Assembly: GCA_916610825.1 (NCBI GenBank)
Contig: OU744446.1
Coordinates: 34,759,833-34,823,832 of the forward strand
DNA from: Haliclystus octoradiatus
Taxonomy: Eukaryota; Cnidaria; Staurozoa; Stauromedusae; Haliclystidae
DNA: 64,000 nt
Direction of reading: 5' to 3'
The first letter of the stretch is position 1; every line of letters starts with the position of its first letter. Positions 20,301-34,800 of this stretch are shown here, in pieces. The translations under genes and the position numbers were made by a program. The notes below the pieces were generated by a model, which saw only the letters and a program-made list of their open reading frames with translations, was not told the DNA's origin and did not search any database.

Positions 20301-22698
20301 AGAGTTTTCATAAGCGTTTGTTCATCCATCAGTTCTTCATTTTTCAACAAAACATTCTGTATTTAGAATTGTGAGAACCAATGATATTTAAAGTAGGCTA
20401 TCGTATATGTTTTGTTTCTATTTGCGGTTTATCCTTTTGTAGAGAATTATAACAAACTAGCAATGAGTGTAGTCCATAATGGACCTTCTATGATAAAACT
20501 TTCAGATCACTTATAATTAAACGATTGACTAAGCTTTCTATCGCTGTATAATACGGAGTATGAACTCTGGAGGAGAACATTAGACACAATACGCATTGAA
20601 ACGATGTAGCATTAATCAATACATCTTAATCATTCCTTTAATAAAAATTTAATTTATTTCATATCAATTGAGTCGATTGAAATGTATAATTTAACGTAGC
20701 TTTGTCTACATAGAAAAACTTTATTTTATGTGTTGAAAGGAAGCCAGAACACATTAATTATTATAAATTACAAATACTCAGTCAAATTTCGAAATCGGAA
20801 ACTTTCCATAAAAATCACTTCAAATCCGATCCGATCCGAAGACCTAAAATATTAACCCGAATCTGACCCGACACGATCGGATCGCGCTCAATTCGAATTC
20901 ATAAATCTTTATTGCAATATAAACAACATTAATGTGGTGTTCACAAAATAACGCCGTCAAGGTGTGGCCGGTCAAACTCGTGGCATTGCATGCAATATAT
21001 TCAGTATTAAATTAATTTAGCTTCGACAAGACACATGGTCCACTAATTTCTGTTATTAACATGATCAAACGATATCTTTTGTTAATTAAAAATGATTTAC
21101 TGCTTCATATTAAAAAAAAATCAGAAAAATCGTTGATAAAAAGTGCCGAATGGCGGATTTGAACTTACGACCCTGATATTGTAATATCAGAGCATTAACC
21201 AATGAGCCAACCCCTTACTTACTGTTGTACGCGCTTTGACTGTACTAATCAACAAACCTGCTGCTTCGACAACGTATTACTGAACAAGGCGACAGCTTGA
21301 CTTGCCCAAGTCTCACTTAACTTTTACGATTTTGATATGTTGGTAAGTGGTAAGTTGGTAAGTTGGTATTTCATCTTTCTGTAATTGTGTTTTGTTGAAG
21401 AAACGCGTCTGCTGAAAGGCAAACAGGGGGTCATGCAATGGCTTTTAATAGCCAATCATTGAGATTGAAGCTAACAAATCAGTGAAGCACTGACGTTAAG
21501 CTGCGGGAGATCGACCAAAATAGCGCAATGAATTTTATAGACGTTTAGATCATCATCCGCGGCAAAGTGAATACAAAGCGTTTTGCTGCTGTTTTAGTAG
21601 TCAACACCTTCGTGCCATAACATGCGTTAATCCAGTGTTTTAACACCTTTTTGACAGAAAAACTCCATCGAAGTCTAATAAAACCTTTCTAAACTCTACA
21701 TTTTACGTTCAATTTCAGTCATATATGGCCAACAAGGTGTCCCGAAGATATGGGCATATCTGTTCTGGAAAGTGGACCATTTCTTTTTCGCGAGAAAAAA
21801 GTTACGATTTTTTGAAGTCTAGACTTGGTTATTTTTCCATAGTGGGCTCTCTTGTCATTCCGACTTTCGAAGGAGCACTATTTCTGAAATATGGTACTTT
21901 CAAAATTAAATATCTCCGCTTATAAGAGTCCAAATCGAAAAATTATTGTCGCCATTCCTATTTATTTTGCATGGGCTACTTGATTCCGGAATAAAATTTT
22001 TTGGTGTCATGTGCTTAACTCTGCTCAAAGTAACCCAGCAACGCGGGAACCTTATTGCTGGCAATAAATAAACGCAAAAATCAGATATTCATTTTTGCTA
22101 CTACCTTTGATAGATCAAAAAAATAATAAAGATCCATTTCTAGCTAATAAACTGTTCCAGCTTTTGACAATTCTGAATGCTGCAGAATGTTTCAGTTCAA
22201 CTAAATTAATGAAATAATAAGATTGGAAAAACATTGAGCCAGGTGGGTGTTACGTAGCTATAGTAACAAGTACACACCGAACAATAGACACATTCAGTGG
22301 TTTTATCTTGTGTTTATGTCATAGTATCCCTTAGCATAAAGAGCAATTACTTTATATTATATTTATATGTGTCATTATTTAATCCTGCAAAACCCAATTT
22401 CCCATGAAATTGAATGGTTGTGGCTTTAAATACGCCTGTCTGAGATGATTATTCTAAAATGTTTTGTATTAATGCGCAAAGGATCTTACGTCATGCTGTT
22501 ACAGTTATTTACAATAAAGTCGAAAATTTCCAACATCATATGGTCATATCGGACTCATTTGTCAGACAGTTCTGTTATTTATTTCAAATAATTATCTACA
22601 CTCTTTGAATAACAAATTGGTTGACTGGAAGGTGCAAGAATCTATTACATTTAAGTGCATGCTGTTGATATTATAATCTGTCTACACTGCATAGAATA
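20301..22698. other. Intergenic stretch upstream of the TSP1 gene
   Basis: AT-rich; apart from the tRNA-like sequence at 21.14-21.22 kb I see no gene or mobile element I can name. The part near 22.5-22.7 kb must hold the TSP1 gene promoter if the first exon is right, but no clear TATA box stands out. Confidence 0.4.
21141..21215 (-). pseudogene. tRNA-like sequence (tRNA pseudogene or SINE head)
   Basis: On the minus strand there is an A-box-like TGGCTCATTGGTTA (21,196-21,209) and a B-box-like AGTTCAAATCC (21,155-21,165), the two Pol III promoter elements at normal spacing. The anticodon arm CTGAT...ATCAG has an 8-nt loop and the D and T stems pair badly, so it is not a working tRNA. T-runs follow downstream on this strand (TTTTT near 21,138). 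Confidence 0.55.
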
Positions 22699-22813
22699 AT
22701 GTTTCAGTGTTTCTTCCTCGCATTCCTTCTGTACAATCAATTTCTACATTCAGAAAGTCATGTGCATACCTATCATCCACCAAGATGCTCAAATACGGCC
22801 ATTGGACAAATTG
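22699..22813 (+). CDS. TSP1 gene exon 1: start codon and signal peptide
   Basis: Begins MFQCFFLAFLLYNQFLHSES, a short hydrophobic core with a plausible cleavage after residues 18-20, then HVHTYHPPRCSNTAIGQI. The donor GTAAG is at 22,814. It ends in phase 1, matching all downstream exons. There is no other Met-led signal sequence with a donor near the first module, which is why I chose this start; distance to exon 2 is 4.6 kb, so the link is inferred. Confidence 0.6.
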
Positions 22814-25800
22814 GTAAGACTCAAAATTCTCTGTACATGCATACTTAAATTAGATTGCATAGAATATGCAAAAATGAATATATAGATTAAATGAAAGTTT
22901 GCGCTTGTGGTCGATTTTTTCATAATAGGAAATGCTATGACTATTAAGTAAAATAGATGAAACGGTAATAGAGTAAAAGAGAGTGGAATACTGTAGGATT
23001 GGATTTCAAGGAGAATTTATTTATAGATAGAGCACATGAAGAAGAATTTTTGTCTCACACCGGGACAGAATTAAGATACATTGGTTCTTATTAAAAACTG
23101 TGTACCTTAGCGCGATGCCCCACCCTTGAAGATATAATATACATAGTTTAAGAATCCGTGAGTCATTTCAGATTTAATGAGCACTTAAGAGCCTTCAATA
23201 GATTGACCAAGAAGTTATTTATATATTTACAGCAAAAACGATATATCTTTAGTTAATATTCAAATATGTTGAATGCTGAAATATTACTTTGAAATTCTCC
23301 TTAAGAAAATGTTTTTCATACTTTTGAATAGTTTAACTGTTGATACTTCCTTTTTCCAAATACGTTAAAGTATCATCCCTTTCATTTGCTTCCTAAATAT
23401 TTTCTTCTGCTTAAGCTTTATTTTCTTTTGACCTGAACGTCAAATTTGTAAGTTCTTCGTACAGCTAGGATATCGAAATTAGAGGTATCCTAAATACGAT
23501 GAAAAAGTCACCATGCTAGGCCGTTGATACGGCATCGCATGATCGCGGCCATTGAAATTGGTTTGTCAAGAAATTGTTCCGTGAGTTAACTGAATCGCTT
23601 TGATTGTTAAGAATCAGTTCTAGCTTTCCTGTTGTCAAATTTCTATTTCTATTTCTATTTCTATTTCTATTTCTATTTCTATTTCTATTTCTATTTCTAT
23701 TTCTATTTCTATTTCTATTTCTATTTCTATTTCTATTTCTATTTCTATTTCTATTTCTATTTCTATTTCTATTTCTATTTCTATTTCTATTTCTATTTCT
23801 ATTTCTATTTCTATTTCTATTTCTATTTCTATTTCTATTTCTATTTCTATTTCTATTTCTATTTCTATTTCTATTTCTATTTCTATTTCTATTTCTATTT
23901 CTATTTCTATTTCTATTTCTATTTCTATTTCTATTTCTATTTCTAGTTATAAGTTTGTTTATGAGTTTTAAAGTAATTGTCGATGGTGATCCACCATGCT
24001 CAACAATGCGTTGATGGATATGTCGGTGTGTAATTCTGACGTGGTTCGCATCAAACTGATTGCGCTTAAGATGATATACAATACATTGTCGATATAGAAG
24101 GGTCTGTATTGGCTAACGAGTCAAGTGTCAAATCGTCCACTCATTTTGTACTTGTACATATTGGTCTGCAGGTTTGCTCGACTTAGCACTTGAATCCTTC
24201 AATTTACGCCTTTCAGAAATAGCAGACACTTAAAATAGCAAAAATTTACTGTGGTTAATCTACAAGTGGCAATTCTAGGTCATTTGAAATTGCAACAGAA
24301 AGCTTGCGTAGTGCATTATATATTATACCAATAGCCATAGCATTTTAAATTTATATCCTAGCACTTTCTAACTATATCTATCATGTAATTTTATAAAATA
24401 TTTCTTTTTAACCTTTGTAATGAAAAGTCGAAATCTCGGATCAGATTAAAATTGAATTTTTAGTAGCACAATTTTTGAGAAATTGATCGAGCTTTGAACC
24501 ATTCCGCCATTTCAAAATCGCAACTAAAATGGATGGAACGTTCTAAATTCCAAGAAAAACTGCAAATGAAACATATTGTCCCGGTAGTAGATAAAGCACG
24601 CTGATTGATTTAAAGATTTTAAAATATATCCCATTTTAACGTGTGGAATAAGAATGATTATATATCAGCCTTTGTTCAGTGGTGGAAAACTTCACATGCG
24701 CTACCGATGAATATTTAGGGACTAGCTCAGATGACAGTGCAACCGAACTTCAGATCTGCTCATGCATCGTTGCGCATCGACAATCGAGGTTTGTCTATTA
24801 TGAAATTTGTTTAAATTGATCCACATTGTCACGGCAGACATCAATAAAGAGCGTTTAACATCATTACTCTTTGCGAATAGAGCCACTCTTCCAGAAATAA
24901 AGTAGTTGTACGGGTGCCTTCTTTAGAGCGTTGGGCGTTACCGTCTCAAATTTTATGAATATATACTAACATGTGTTACAGTAAAACTACAGATTTAGTT
25001 ATAAAGTTTTTATTTAAAAAAGTATCTAATGTGGCACATCTGCTCAAACGTTTATTCAGTCGATCGTGCACGTTACCTAGAACGTATTTTACAGGCTACA
25101 GTTCAAATCCCCTGCTTGAGGTACTTTTATGACTTAGTTGAGTTACTAGTGAAGAATAAATTTACTTTTCTCAAATACTCGAAATAGTCTATCTCGTGAC
25201 CACTCTTTTATTAATAACTGATGTAAATATCTGAATAATGCTCATAAATTCTATCTGTTATAGAGCAGTTGAACGGTGAAACTATTAACCCGAAAACGTA
25301 GATTTATCTAAAACGTTTTCTGACATTTTAATTATTTTTAGATAAAGTAGACTTTTCAAAATGTGGAAAAATTGAAGTAGCTTGGTTAATTTCGTAGTTA
25401 TTTATAATCTTTTGAGGTGTGCTTCAGTAATAGTTGTGACATTCCATCTTCTATTTGACTGTTTGAAATTCATTCAAATAATGTCAAGGAACCAATCAAT
25501 AAGCTTCCTTAGTGTTGGGCTATATCCTAAGTGCAGGAATTTGCGATGGAGTATGGCAAAACCCGTACATGAGTGCGTTTTTAAAACGAAAACATGCCTA
25601 TTTTCTACCTAATCAGTCTAGTCTCCCAATTTAATGATTTTATCAACAAAAACAGTTAATTTCACTTACGAAGAATCGACAACAAGTTGACCCAATCATA
25701 ATCGTGAGTTTGATCACCTGATGTGGTGCCATCATGATCAGTGCAGCAAATTCTGCGATTATGTTTTCGTACTGTGAGCTATTGACGATAAATGATCAAA

Positions 25801-28800
25801 AAAGATGCGTCACATGAATGATGATGATAATTTAACTTAACTCAAACAATACAGCATTTGAAGTACTTGATGTCAAATAAAAAGATGTAAGCTATCTATT
25901 CGTTATAATTAATGGTCACCGATGCATATTTTGATTGCATGAGCCGTTTTGTATATTTTTTTGCCTTTGCATTTGCATTTTAAGTTATTCAACAAATGTG
26001 CTTCCATTGTTACTATTAACATTATAATTAATGTATTATCATTTCCAATTATCAATCACGACAGAAACTTGAAATTAGATGTTCTGCCATTTAGATTTTC
26101 TGTTTTATTTTGTTACCGGTTCCCAAAACCATGTTTCAACCTTTGCGCTGTTTATCGAGTTTTACCTGCACGTTCAATCGATCAATCAAGCCACTACGAA
26201 TCATTCGCTTATTTAAGAATAAAGGGTTCCGCTTACCTTTATCGTCAAGACCAATCAAATTGATAAGAATAATTCCATAGTTTAGAATCATATTTGTTAT
26301 ACCATCATCATCACAACCATCATCATCTTCGTCATAGTCATCATCATCACACAATAAGAAAAGTATAATAACAGGTTATAATAGGTTATAGTAGCAAAAG
26401 CAATTATTTATAAATAAAAGGAAAATATTTTTTCACTACTGGTTTTGACGCATTCGTGTGAGTGTCTCCATCTGCAAGCATAGCCGATATATATTTTGCA
26501 TCGCACAAACCGCAATTGTATTAGTGGTACAATTACGCAGTGCTTAGTTAAAAGATTTTGCTTTTCCTCATGTGTCGAAGATCGTCGATTATCTTTTTAG
26601 TTTGAAAATTGATTTCTAAAAAGAGATTCAAATCTAACTAGTTCTAATTTGAGTAAGGAGCATTTATTCGTTTTCTTTACAATTTATAGCGTATACATAG
26701 TAGTCTTTGAGAATTTATAACAATTTTTAAATACGTGTTTAGTTAATCTCAAAGTACATTTAAACATTTTAATGGTTAATAGGGAACTAATTGATTCGAA
26801 TTGATTGATTGATTCGAACGATTCTTAAAGAGACGCTTGAATCTGGAATGACAATGGAAACTAGCATAGCAGCCAACTTCATCCGAGACGCAATGCCATT
26901 CAACTTAAGACCACCTGCAATAGGAATATTGGTAGATGAATATGGTGTTCAAATCTAAAAAAATTCTAAAACAAATTCAAATCTCAATTTTATTGATGTT
27001 ACGTACATAATTGCCCTTAGATTAAATCAAAACCTTAGCCTAACTTGATATATGTTAGCATTTTCTATACAGACAGCTTATGTTGATGTTATTACTTTTG
27101 ATAATACTATGTATTAATATATTGTGCACTAAAAAAGCACCCTTTGTGAAATTACTTGCAGTAAAGATGCTGAAAAATAGTATCTTATCAGCTTCAGCAT
27201 CAAATTTTGATGGGCGAATTATTTAACACATTTACCCCTCAATTCTCAGACATCTGAATCAATCAATCAGATTTTTCATCAGATCAGTCCTTTGAAAAAT
27301 GTTAGGTATAACTTAAAGGTTTCTGAATAAATGATGATGGTGATGATGATTGCAAATACTGCTAGATTATGACCTAATATTTTATAACAATCTTGAGTTA
27401 ATTTCCATAAAGTCACAGATTAATGCATGATGTTTTGCTTTGCAGTCCAATGCCATGAATGGACAGGATGGACGGCTTGCGATGTAACATGTGGTACAGG
27501 AACAAGACAATACAATGTTCTCTGCAATTTACACCCACTTCATGCTATCTACACGCAGATATCACATTGCTATAAAACTATTACGCAATCCTGCCATTCT
27601 TATTATGTGTGTCCACCGGGTATGTGATGATCTATATATTGTTTGACAAATACAGTTTGTATGCTAGGGAGACAAACCATGTTACCGGTTTTGGCAAATT
27701 CCGTTACTAGAGGTGAATATTTATTAAAGCTTGACCCGTCAATTACTCAGTATCGGATTTTTTTAGCTTGCTGTTATTGACAGATTAGCGTTAAAGTTGG
27801 AACCATTATTGCCGGATTCTACTGTACACTCTATATGCTAACTCCTTCCCTAAATCGGGTCTGACATAAAATTTGATAATTTCCATTTTGAATTATAATT
27901 GTGAACATTAAATTTCCGTATTATCATAGTCGTCACCCATCTTTTACCCAAAATGTCACCCTTTTCAATTGGATATAACTGGACTGGAAATGATCTAGAT
28001 CAATCTCAAGCAAAAACTTATTAAAAGTTTGCACCGCAGCTAGTCCCAGGCCTTTTTGTCAAAATTTAGTAGGTCATCTAGACATACTAACGTGTAAATT
28101 CAGTTTCAATCGATGTTCAAAATTGTTTTTGCATCTGGTACCTTTACTCTGAAGTTGAATTACAGTTTTAGTTTTCATTTTGCTTGAATAGCTGATGGCA
28201 TATTTTAAGTGAATGTACAAACTACAAAGGTACAAGATGCAAAATAAATGTTTAAAACCAGTTGAAACTATATTAAACATTTGTGCTTCAAGATGACCTA
28301 CCAAATCTTGACAGACGGAGCCCTACGCTGATTTCTGTTTGAGTATACCAATAATGTTTATGAATATAAACTCACCAAAATATTTAATCGACATTTAAAG
28401 AATTGAATATTTCACACACAATCCAAAAATTTGTGTTCGACAAAATTTTATTCAAAACTGATAGGTCTTTGAAAACTAATAATTTAAAATCAAACGCTAC
28501 TCAAAAGGTTGCTTAAAATTTCGTGGTTTTCATGTGACGGTTTGGTCCTCTCGTCAGTCATTACGGATTCCTATTCCGCTAAATGTTTTCCTTGAAGTAT
28601 GTCAATGAAATCAGCAGTCTATATACGTGTATGATTTACTTCCGAGTATAAAAATGTTGAAGCAAGATCCAGAATAATTGCTTAGTAACTTCTAAACAGA
28701 TTTTTAAATAAATGATCTTAGTAATTCATGTATAGGTTTACTATTTCAATAACGTAAGCTTTAGAAACTTTCGGAAATGTGACAGTTGTCCAAGCAATAT

Positions 28801-31800
28801 ATTTCATGCCTCAAATTTCATATTTCATGTAAATTTGCTAGTCCACCATCATGCTTGAAGCCTTTTCTTATTACCATATATTACAGAATACAGTACATTA
28901 TCTGCACCGATCTTTAAAAGCAGATCACAAACTAACAGCTTTTTTGAATAAATAAGTCAAATTATGAATTTAATTGTGAATGAATATTTAAATTAAGATG
29001 TTTACAAATTTGTAATGGTGCAGTTTGCTTTCAAAAGAAATATTACGTGGAGTAACTAGTTTTCAGTGCTGCCATAATTAAAAAGGAATAAATCTTATAA
29101 CGCATTATATTCTAGTTAATGGTGGTTGGAGTGCTTATACGTATGGTTCGTGCAGTGTCACTTGTGGTGGCGGGACAAAAGTTGGTACAAGAACATGTAA
29201 CAATCCAGTACCTAACCATGATGGAGCAACGTGCACTGGATCAGCTACGACCAATGTAGCTTGTAATTCTGATTTGTGCCCAGGTGAATTATTGTGTATA
29301 ATGTATTGTCAAGTATTATACTCAAATGGTGATAAGGCCTAATCTGTTGAAACATCCAAAAGTGTCTTCATATGTACATAATACCATTTGGAAAACTACT
29401 CTGGGAATAATTTTATAGACGTATTACATTTCAACGATTCTTTCATGAATACAGATAACGCTTTGTGTAATATCTTGGTTAAATGGATGAAAGTAATTCC
29501 TCACACCGTGTGGTTCAGTGATATATTAAATTTCTTGTGTAACTGGTGAGCTGGTGTATAACAGACAAGTTGAAGTGGAACAGATTCAAGTTTCATTATA
29601 CATTTGTCAAATAGGTTGACTTTGAAAAGTTTTTTTATTTGCTATGCATTTTTTACTAGCAAAATCAAACTAATATTTTTTCGAAAAATTATACTGTTAT
29701 AAGAATTTGCCTAATTGCAATCGCCATTGTATAGCACAATATAAAAGCTTCATCCTTACTGTAGCATCTTTAGAACATGCCACAAGGGTTGCAACCATTA
29801 ATTATTGCAATCTGATTAGTTAACATCATTAATGTCATATCTTCGGTTCCGAGCTATAGGCCCCGTAGATTTCAAGCAATTTACGGATTTCTAAAACAAA
29901 CGATTCACTGTAGTCACAACAAAAGCGAAAAAAAGTGCGAGAGACTCGTTTCAGTTTATTTGATTTACAGTGGCGGCTTGTGCATTTTTGAGTTGGTAAT
30001 GCAGGTTGACCAATTTCAATAACCCTGTAAATGCTGGATACATCTTTCAAAGGTGGTCCGGAATAATTCACCCTTGGGAAATATTTAGGCCTAATTATTT
30101 TGCAACTTGGCTCTCCGTGGTTGAAATTCCTACTAGTCTCTCTACAGTCTTACATACTTTTCCCTATTTCAACTGCAGTTCTATGGCCTTGTTCGCATTG
30201 TTAGCAGATAATATTTTTGAATTTACTAAAGCATTGTTATGATTAATTCACAATATCTTTCATCTCCGTGTACATTTCATATAATCAATTTGAATTTAGT
30301 TTTTGTTGATGACATTTACTATGAAATTTATTTAATCGAACTGGAATCTAGTTATTTGACTTTCCAGATATAGCGGTATAAAGGCCCGGGGGGTAACTCC
30401 ATATGGTTTGGTATACGGGGACGTGCCAATTATTTTTAAAATGCTTTATTCGCATTTGTGGATTATTTTCTGGGGTATACATTTTGTTGTGAAAAAAATA
30501 TTTGAGGTACCAATTTGGGATTAAAAAAGTTTTGGGGGGTATTTTCAATTTCAAATTAGAACCCCCCCCCCCGTCCCTGAAGTTCTTGAGTTACCCCCGG
30601 GTATAAAAGATGCAAAAGCAAAAATCTTTCCACCTGAACTGCGTACAATACCTTTATTCCTTTAATTATTCTGTGGTCCCCTACATTTTGTGTCGTTCAG
30701 TCAGGGCAATTAGGAGGCTATTGATACCCTTGCAGGACGCGTTAAAAGATGACGTCTCACTTATATGATTAATTATTTTATTTATTAGTTTGCAAAATAT
30801 ATGCTTTCAGGCATAGAAAGGTGTTTATCAATTTAATAATAAATACACTGTCATTTAGCCAATTTACAATTTACAAAATCGTTGTAAATTGACAGCGTCT
30901 AGACGCTGTTTAGACGCTGTTTAAAGGCATTAACTGATATTTGCGTCACCCTGATCAAAAGCGCAATCCGTCGTAGGCAAAAAAAATATTTACCATAATA
31001 TGTATTCTTTCCTGCTAACCCGTGCATGCGTTATATGTTCCCAGCAGCATTATACAATAGGTTGGTTTGGGAAGAATATCGTTGGCCCCAAAAGACGTAG
31101 CCTACGTTACAGACTGCGATTCATTCACGAAAGAATAGGGTCTGTGTGAATTGCTCGGTTTCTCTGTCCGGGCCTGGTATCAAAATAAGATTGATGTCAC
31201 ATAATTATGCAAGATTAAGGTGATTCTCACCGGAATTCTCACATTACTTTGTTTACTTCAGTTGACATGATTGCAATAAGTTCTATTTTAGGCTTCGTAG
31301 CTATGACAATTAATTGATCGAACAGAGGTGATGAATTAATTATCTAAGAACAATAGATTTACCATGCATCGATCAGAAACTTCCGCTCTACGTTTTCGTA
31401 GAGTGGCTGGACAGAGAACTGTGCAGATCACACAGACCCTATTATTTTGTGAATGAATCGCGGTCTGTAACGCAGACTACAAGAGACGCAGTTATATGAT
31501 AACATGAAGCGCATGATGCAACATATAACATACATAAATAAAGTGATCAACAAATGCCAGTGCAAGAACATTATATACACTTTGGAAAAATCTTGAGTAG
31601 TGAATACTGTACAAAATCTAGCAATTATCTATCGAATAAATGTCATGTTGGCCACAAATTCTTTCTTTACATATAATTTGAGAAACATCTGTTAAGACTT
31701 TTGAAAAAACATGTAATAAGGCATTTGAAAAATTTAATATAGGTAAGTAATGGAGGGGCATTGCCCCAATTGTCCTGATGAACCAGCCGTAATTGCTTGA

Positions 31801-34800
31801 TTTTCTAATGCCTACTCATTTTCTCCTTACCCACCTTTCGTTGATCTACCAGGGAAAGTTGACGGAAAATGTGATTTATTTGTTCAATCGTTTTTATCCT
31901 ATTATTTCATCTCGTACTTATATTCATCTTAGAATTCTACTGACCATGAAATCAATCTGCTTGATGATATCTATGCTTACATCAGCTTCTGAGTCATTGT
32001 ATTTAAGCAATTGGCGACAGATTCCTATGAGATTTTTGAGAGGTTTAGATTTAGTACAGATACAGATACAGATCTTTCTCGTTGAGCATCACTTCTGCGC
32101 AATGGGGTAAACACATTTGCTCTTAAACCTGTAATGACCTCCTTGTTTCGGAAGACCTTTCGGTACGAAACATTAACCACGTAGTAGATGTTTGGATTTC
32201 ATTGTTTTGGTTTCTTTTGGTTTTACTTACGCTTATTTTGATTATAAATATATTGCCCCTATCAAATTTCTACGTAAAATCATAATGAATATTGGAAAAA
32301 TGTCTGAATTTTCTGTTTACTTGGAAAACGGAACTCAGGTCTTATTTTACTGAATCTAAACCTCTTGTTCTGACAGAACAAGTACTAATATAACCCAATA
32401 TTTCTATCGACTAAACATGAACTTGAGCCGGCACCTGTACAAAATCTAAACCTCCCCATTGATATTGGGTGCACGAGAGGCAAATAAGGAGAAAACGAGA
32501 AGGTATCAGAAAGTTGCGAGCCACCTAGGCGAGTAATGTTCGTCTTCAATTATTCTCCTGAAGTGACTCGAATGCGCCAAATTTCAATAGCTGGGATGTG
32601 TTAGCTATGTCAATAGTTATAGTGATTTAAAGAAGGTTTCATGCAATTTGAATTTACATAGCGGCCATCCTTAAAGTATATACATTCCGTAAATGCTCCA
32701 ATAATTTACTTCCCCTTTTTCTTTAGGCAGCCATACGTTTCTCTTCCTCATTCGCACGGAATATTTCTATCATACTTTCTGTTTTAAGAATATCCTTCTG
32801 TGCTGTTTTGATTTGTTAAACAATATGAACTCTCGAGGCAGTATTTTGTAAAAACATCTGTTAATAAAATGTGCGAAACAGATAGTATTCATAATTATAA
32901 TCGAGGCTTGGAAGATAATTCATCTCCATTAACATTCAATATACATGTGCTTTTCTATATGAAAACAATTAAATCAATGGCACACAGTTATGGGTAACAT
33001 CAACAATATTTTAAAAAGAAGTGCAGAGGCAACGACGAGGAGAACGTACTTGTGACGATTGTCGCCCCCCTCCTCTTAGCATGTAGCGGTCTGAATTTGG
33101 TATGACTCCTCCTCACTCTTAAATAAGAGCTTGCTTTAAATTTAGATAGATAGATAATATATTAGCATAACAATGAAATTGGCATGTCAAGCAGATAAAG
33201 GATAAAACATTAAATATTAATTCTAACGCTTATGTACAGCCTATAATACATACATATGTATATATAAATGTATATGTTATGTAGAGGTAGAGTTTTTAGA
33301 AATAAGCTAAATAATATACTAAGATGTATATCTACAAAATTTTGATAAATCTATTATTGATAATTTGCACTTGAAAATTGAAAGGGATTTGGAAGAGACA
33401 ACTTCAATTGGAAGATCATTCCACCACGGGACAACGCAATTATAGAATTGTTATTTACAATGTCGTTAGCATGACTTATTGTTCTTAGTTTTGATGAATG
33501 ACTGCGTGTATTGTATGTGTTGCTATATGTATGGCACCTTATCCGAATCGAAGTGCAATTATGCCTGTAAGAATGTAGTATCTACTAAGCACCCTGTACG
33601 TATTACCAAACTTTATCCTCAAAAAGTATGAAGAGTGAAGTTTGCGAAATCCATTGCAGCATCTAAATTTACGCTATTTCCATTTGTTAGTCTGTAGTAT
33701 GTAAGGCGGGGATTCACGATGTCTTTTTTGATGCAATATACTCGAAACTCATATAAATGAATTCGTCATTAACCAGAGGCTTACATGCCTCATTTTATAA
33801 ATAAATACATTAAAGTTGCGAAAAACCCATGAGAACTGTTTCGTTTTTCAACAGCAATCACTTCTCATACTGAAGTATTGATTAAACTGTTTCGCACTTC
33901 CATAAATTTCTATTGTCTCGCAAATACAAAACAGTAGGATCTGTGTATTTTCATTGTACTAATTCTCAGAATGACATTCAAACGAAAAAAATAAAAACAC
34001 ATATAGTTATATGTAAGTGAGAATAGTAATATGTTTTATCATCTTATCTTTAGTTGGGACTTATATAATGATTGATCAATAATTATTGTTGGAAAATGAT
34101 TTGGAATAGAACGTTATCAAAACTATAAACAAACGTAAACAAAGAAAAACATAAATATTTATATGAAAGTGAAAAAAATAAGATGTGCTATCATCTGATC
34201 TTTATTTGGAAACTATATAACCAGAAATTATTATCGGAAAAAGATTTGGAAAAGAACATTATCAAATTTGTAAACAAACCCGCGTTATGGAAATTAAATT
34301 ACAATGTTATAAAATATTTTCTGATAATAATTTGATTCAGCCAATCCCCCGAAAATGCTATATCTTACTACTTAACTACCTACTTACTACTTTCGACAGC
34401 AAAAAACGAAATAGAATATGTTCTCAATTAAATTAAGGCTTTTATCAGGTTATCTAGGCTAGCATAGATTTCTTCATAAATATATTTTGAACAGTTGAGC
34501 CAGACGATTCATTTCTCAACATAAGCATGCATTTGAGTTCACCCTAGCCTATGGTGTGACTTTCGACATAATTTGCAAAAACGACAACTGGAAAACCGGT
34601 CCATCCAACTACATCACTTTATTCTCAAGTAAGCAATCACCCCGCGCTACCAATCTATCAATCGTATTGCGATTTTTTCTGGTTTCCTGCATTTCAGAAA
34701 TAAAAAATTCACCTCACGCGCATTCGATGCTTATCGAAACAAAAGGAATCCAAGCATGGTGGATTGTTCAAACGATCTGAATTACCAACTATGAATAATC

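Noticed and set aside
23639-23945. Interstitial telomere repeat
   Set aside because: The unit is TTTCTA, not TTAGGG or another known animal telomere repeat.
23604-24014. Open frames of Phe-Leu and Phe-Tyr repeats
   Set aside because: They are translations of the perfect hexanucleotide microsatellite, open only because the unit lacks stops.
25080-25130. tRNA-like B box (GTTCAAATCCCC)
   Set aside because: No A box or cloverleaf at the right distance on that strand.
32363-32381. Palindrome CTTGTTCTGACAGAACAAG
   Set aside because: Only 19 bp and isolated; short palindromes of this kind occur by chance in a window this size, with no terminator or element context.
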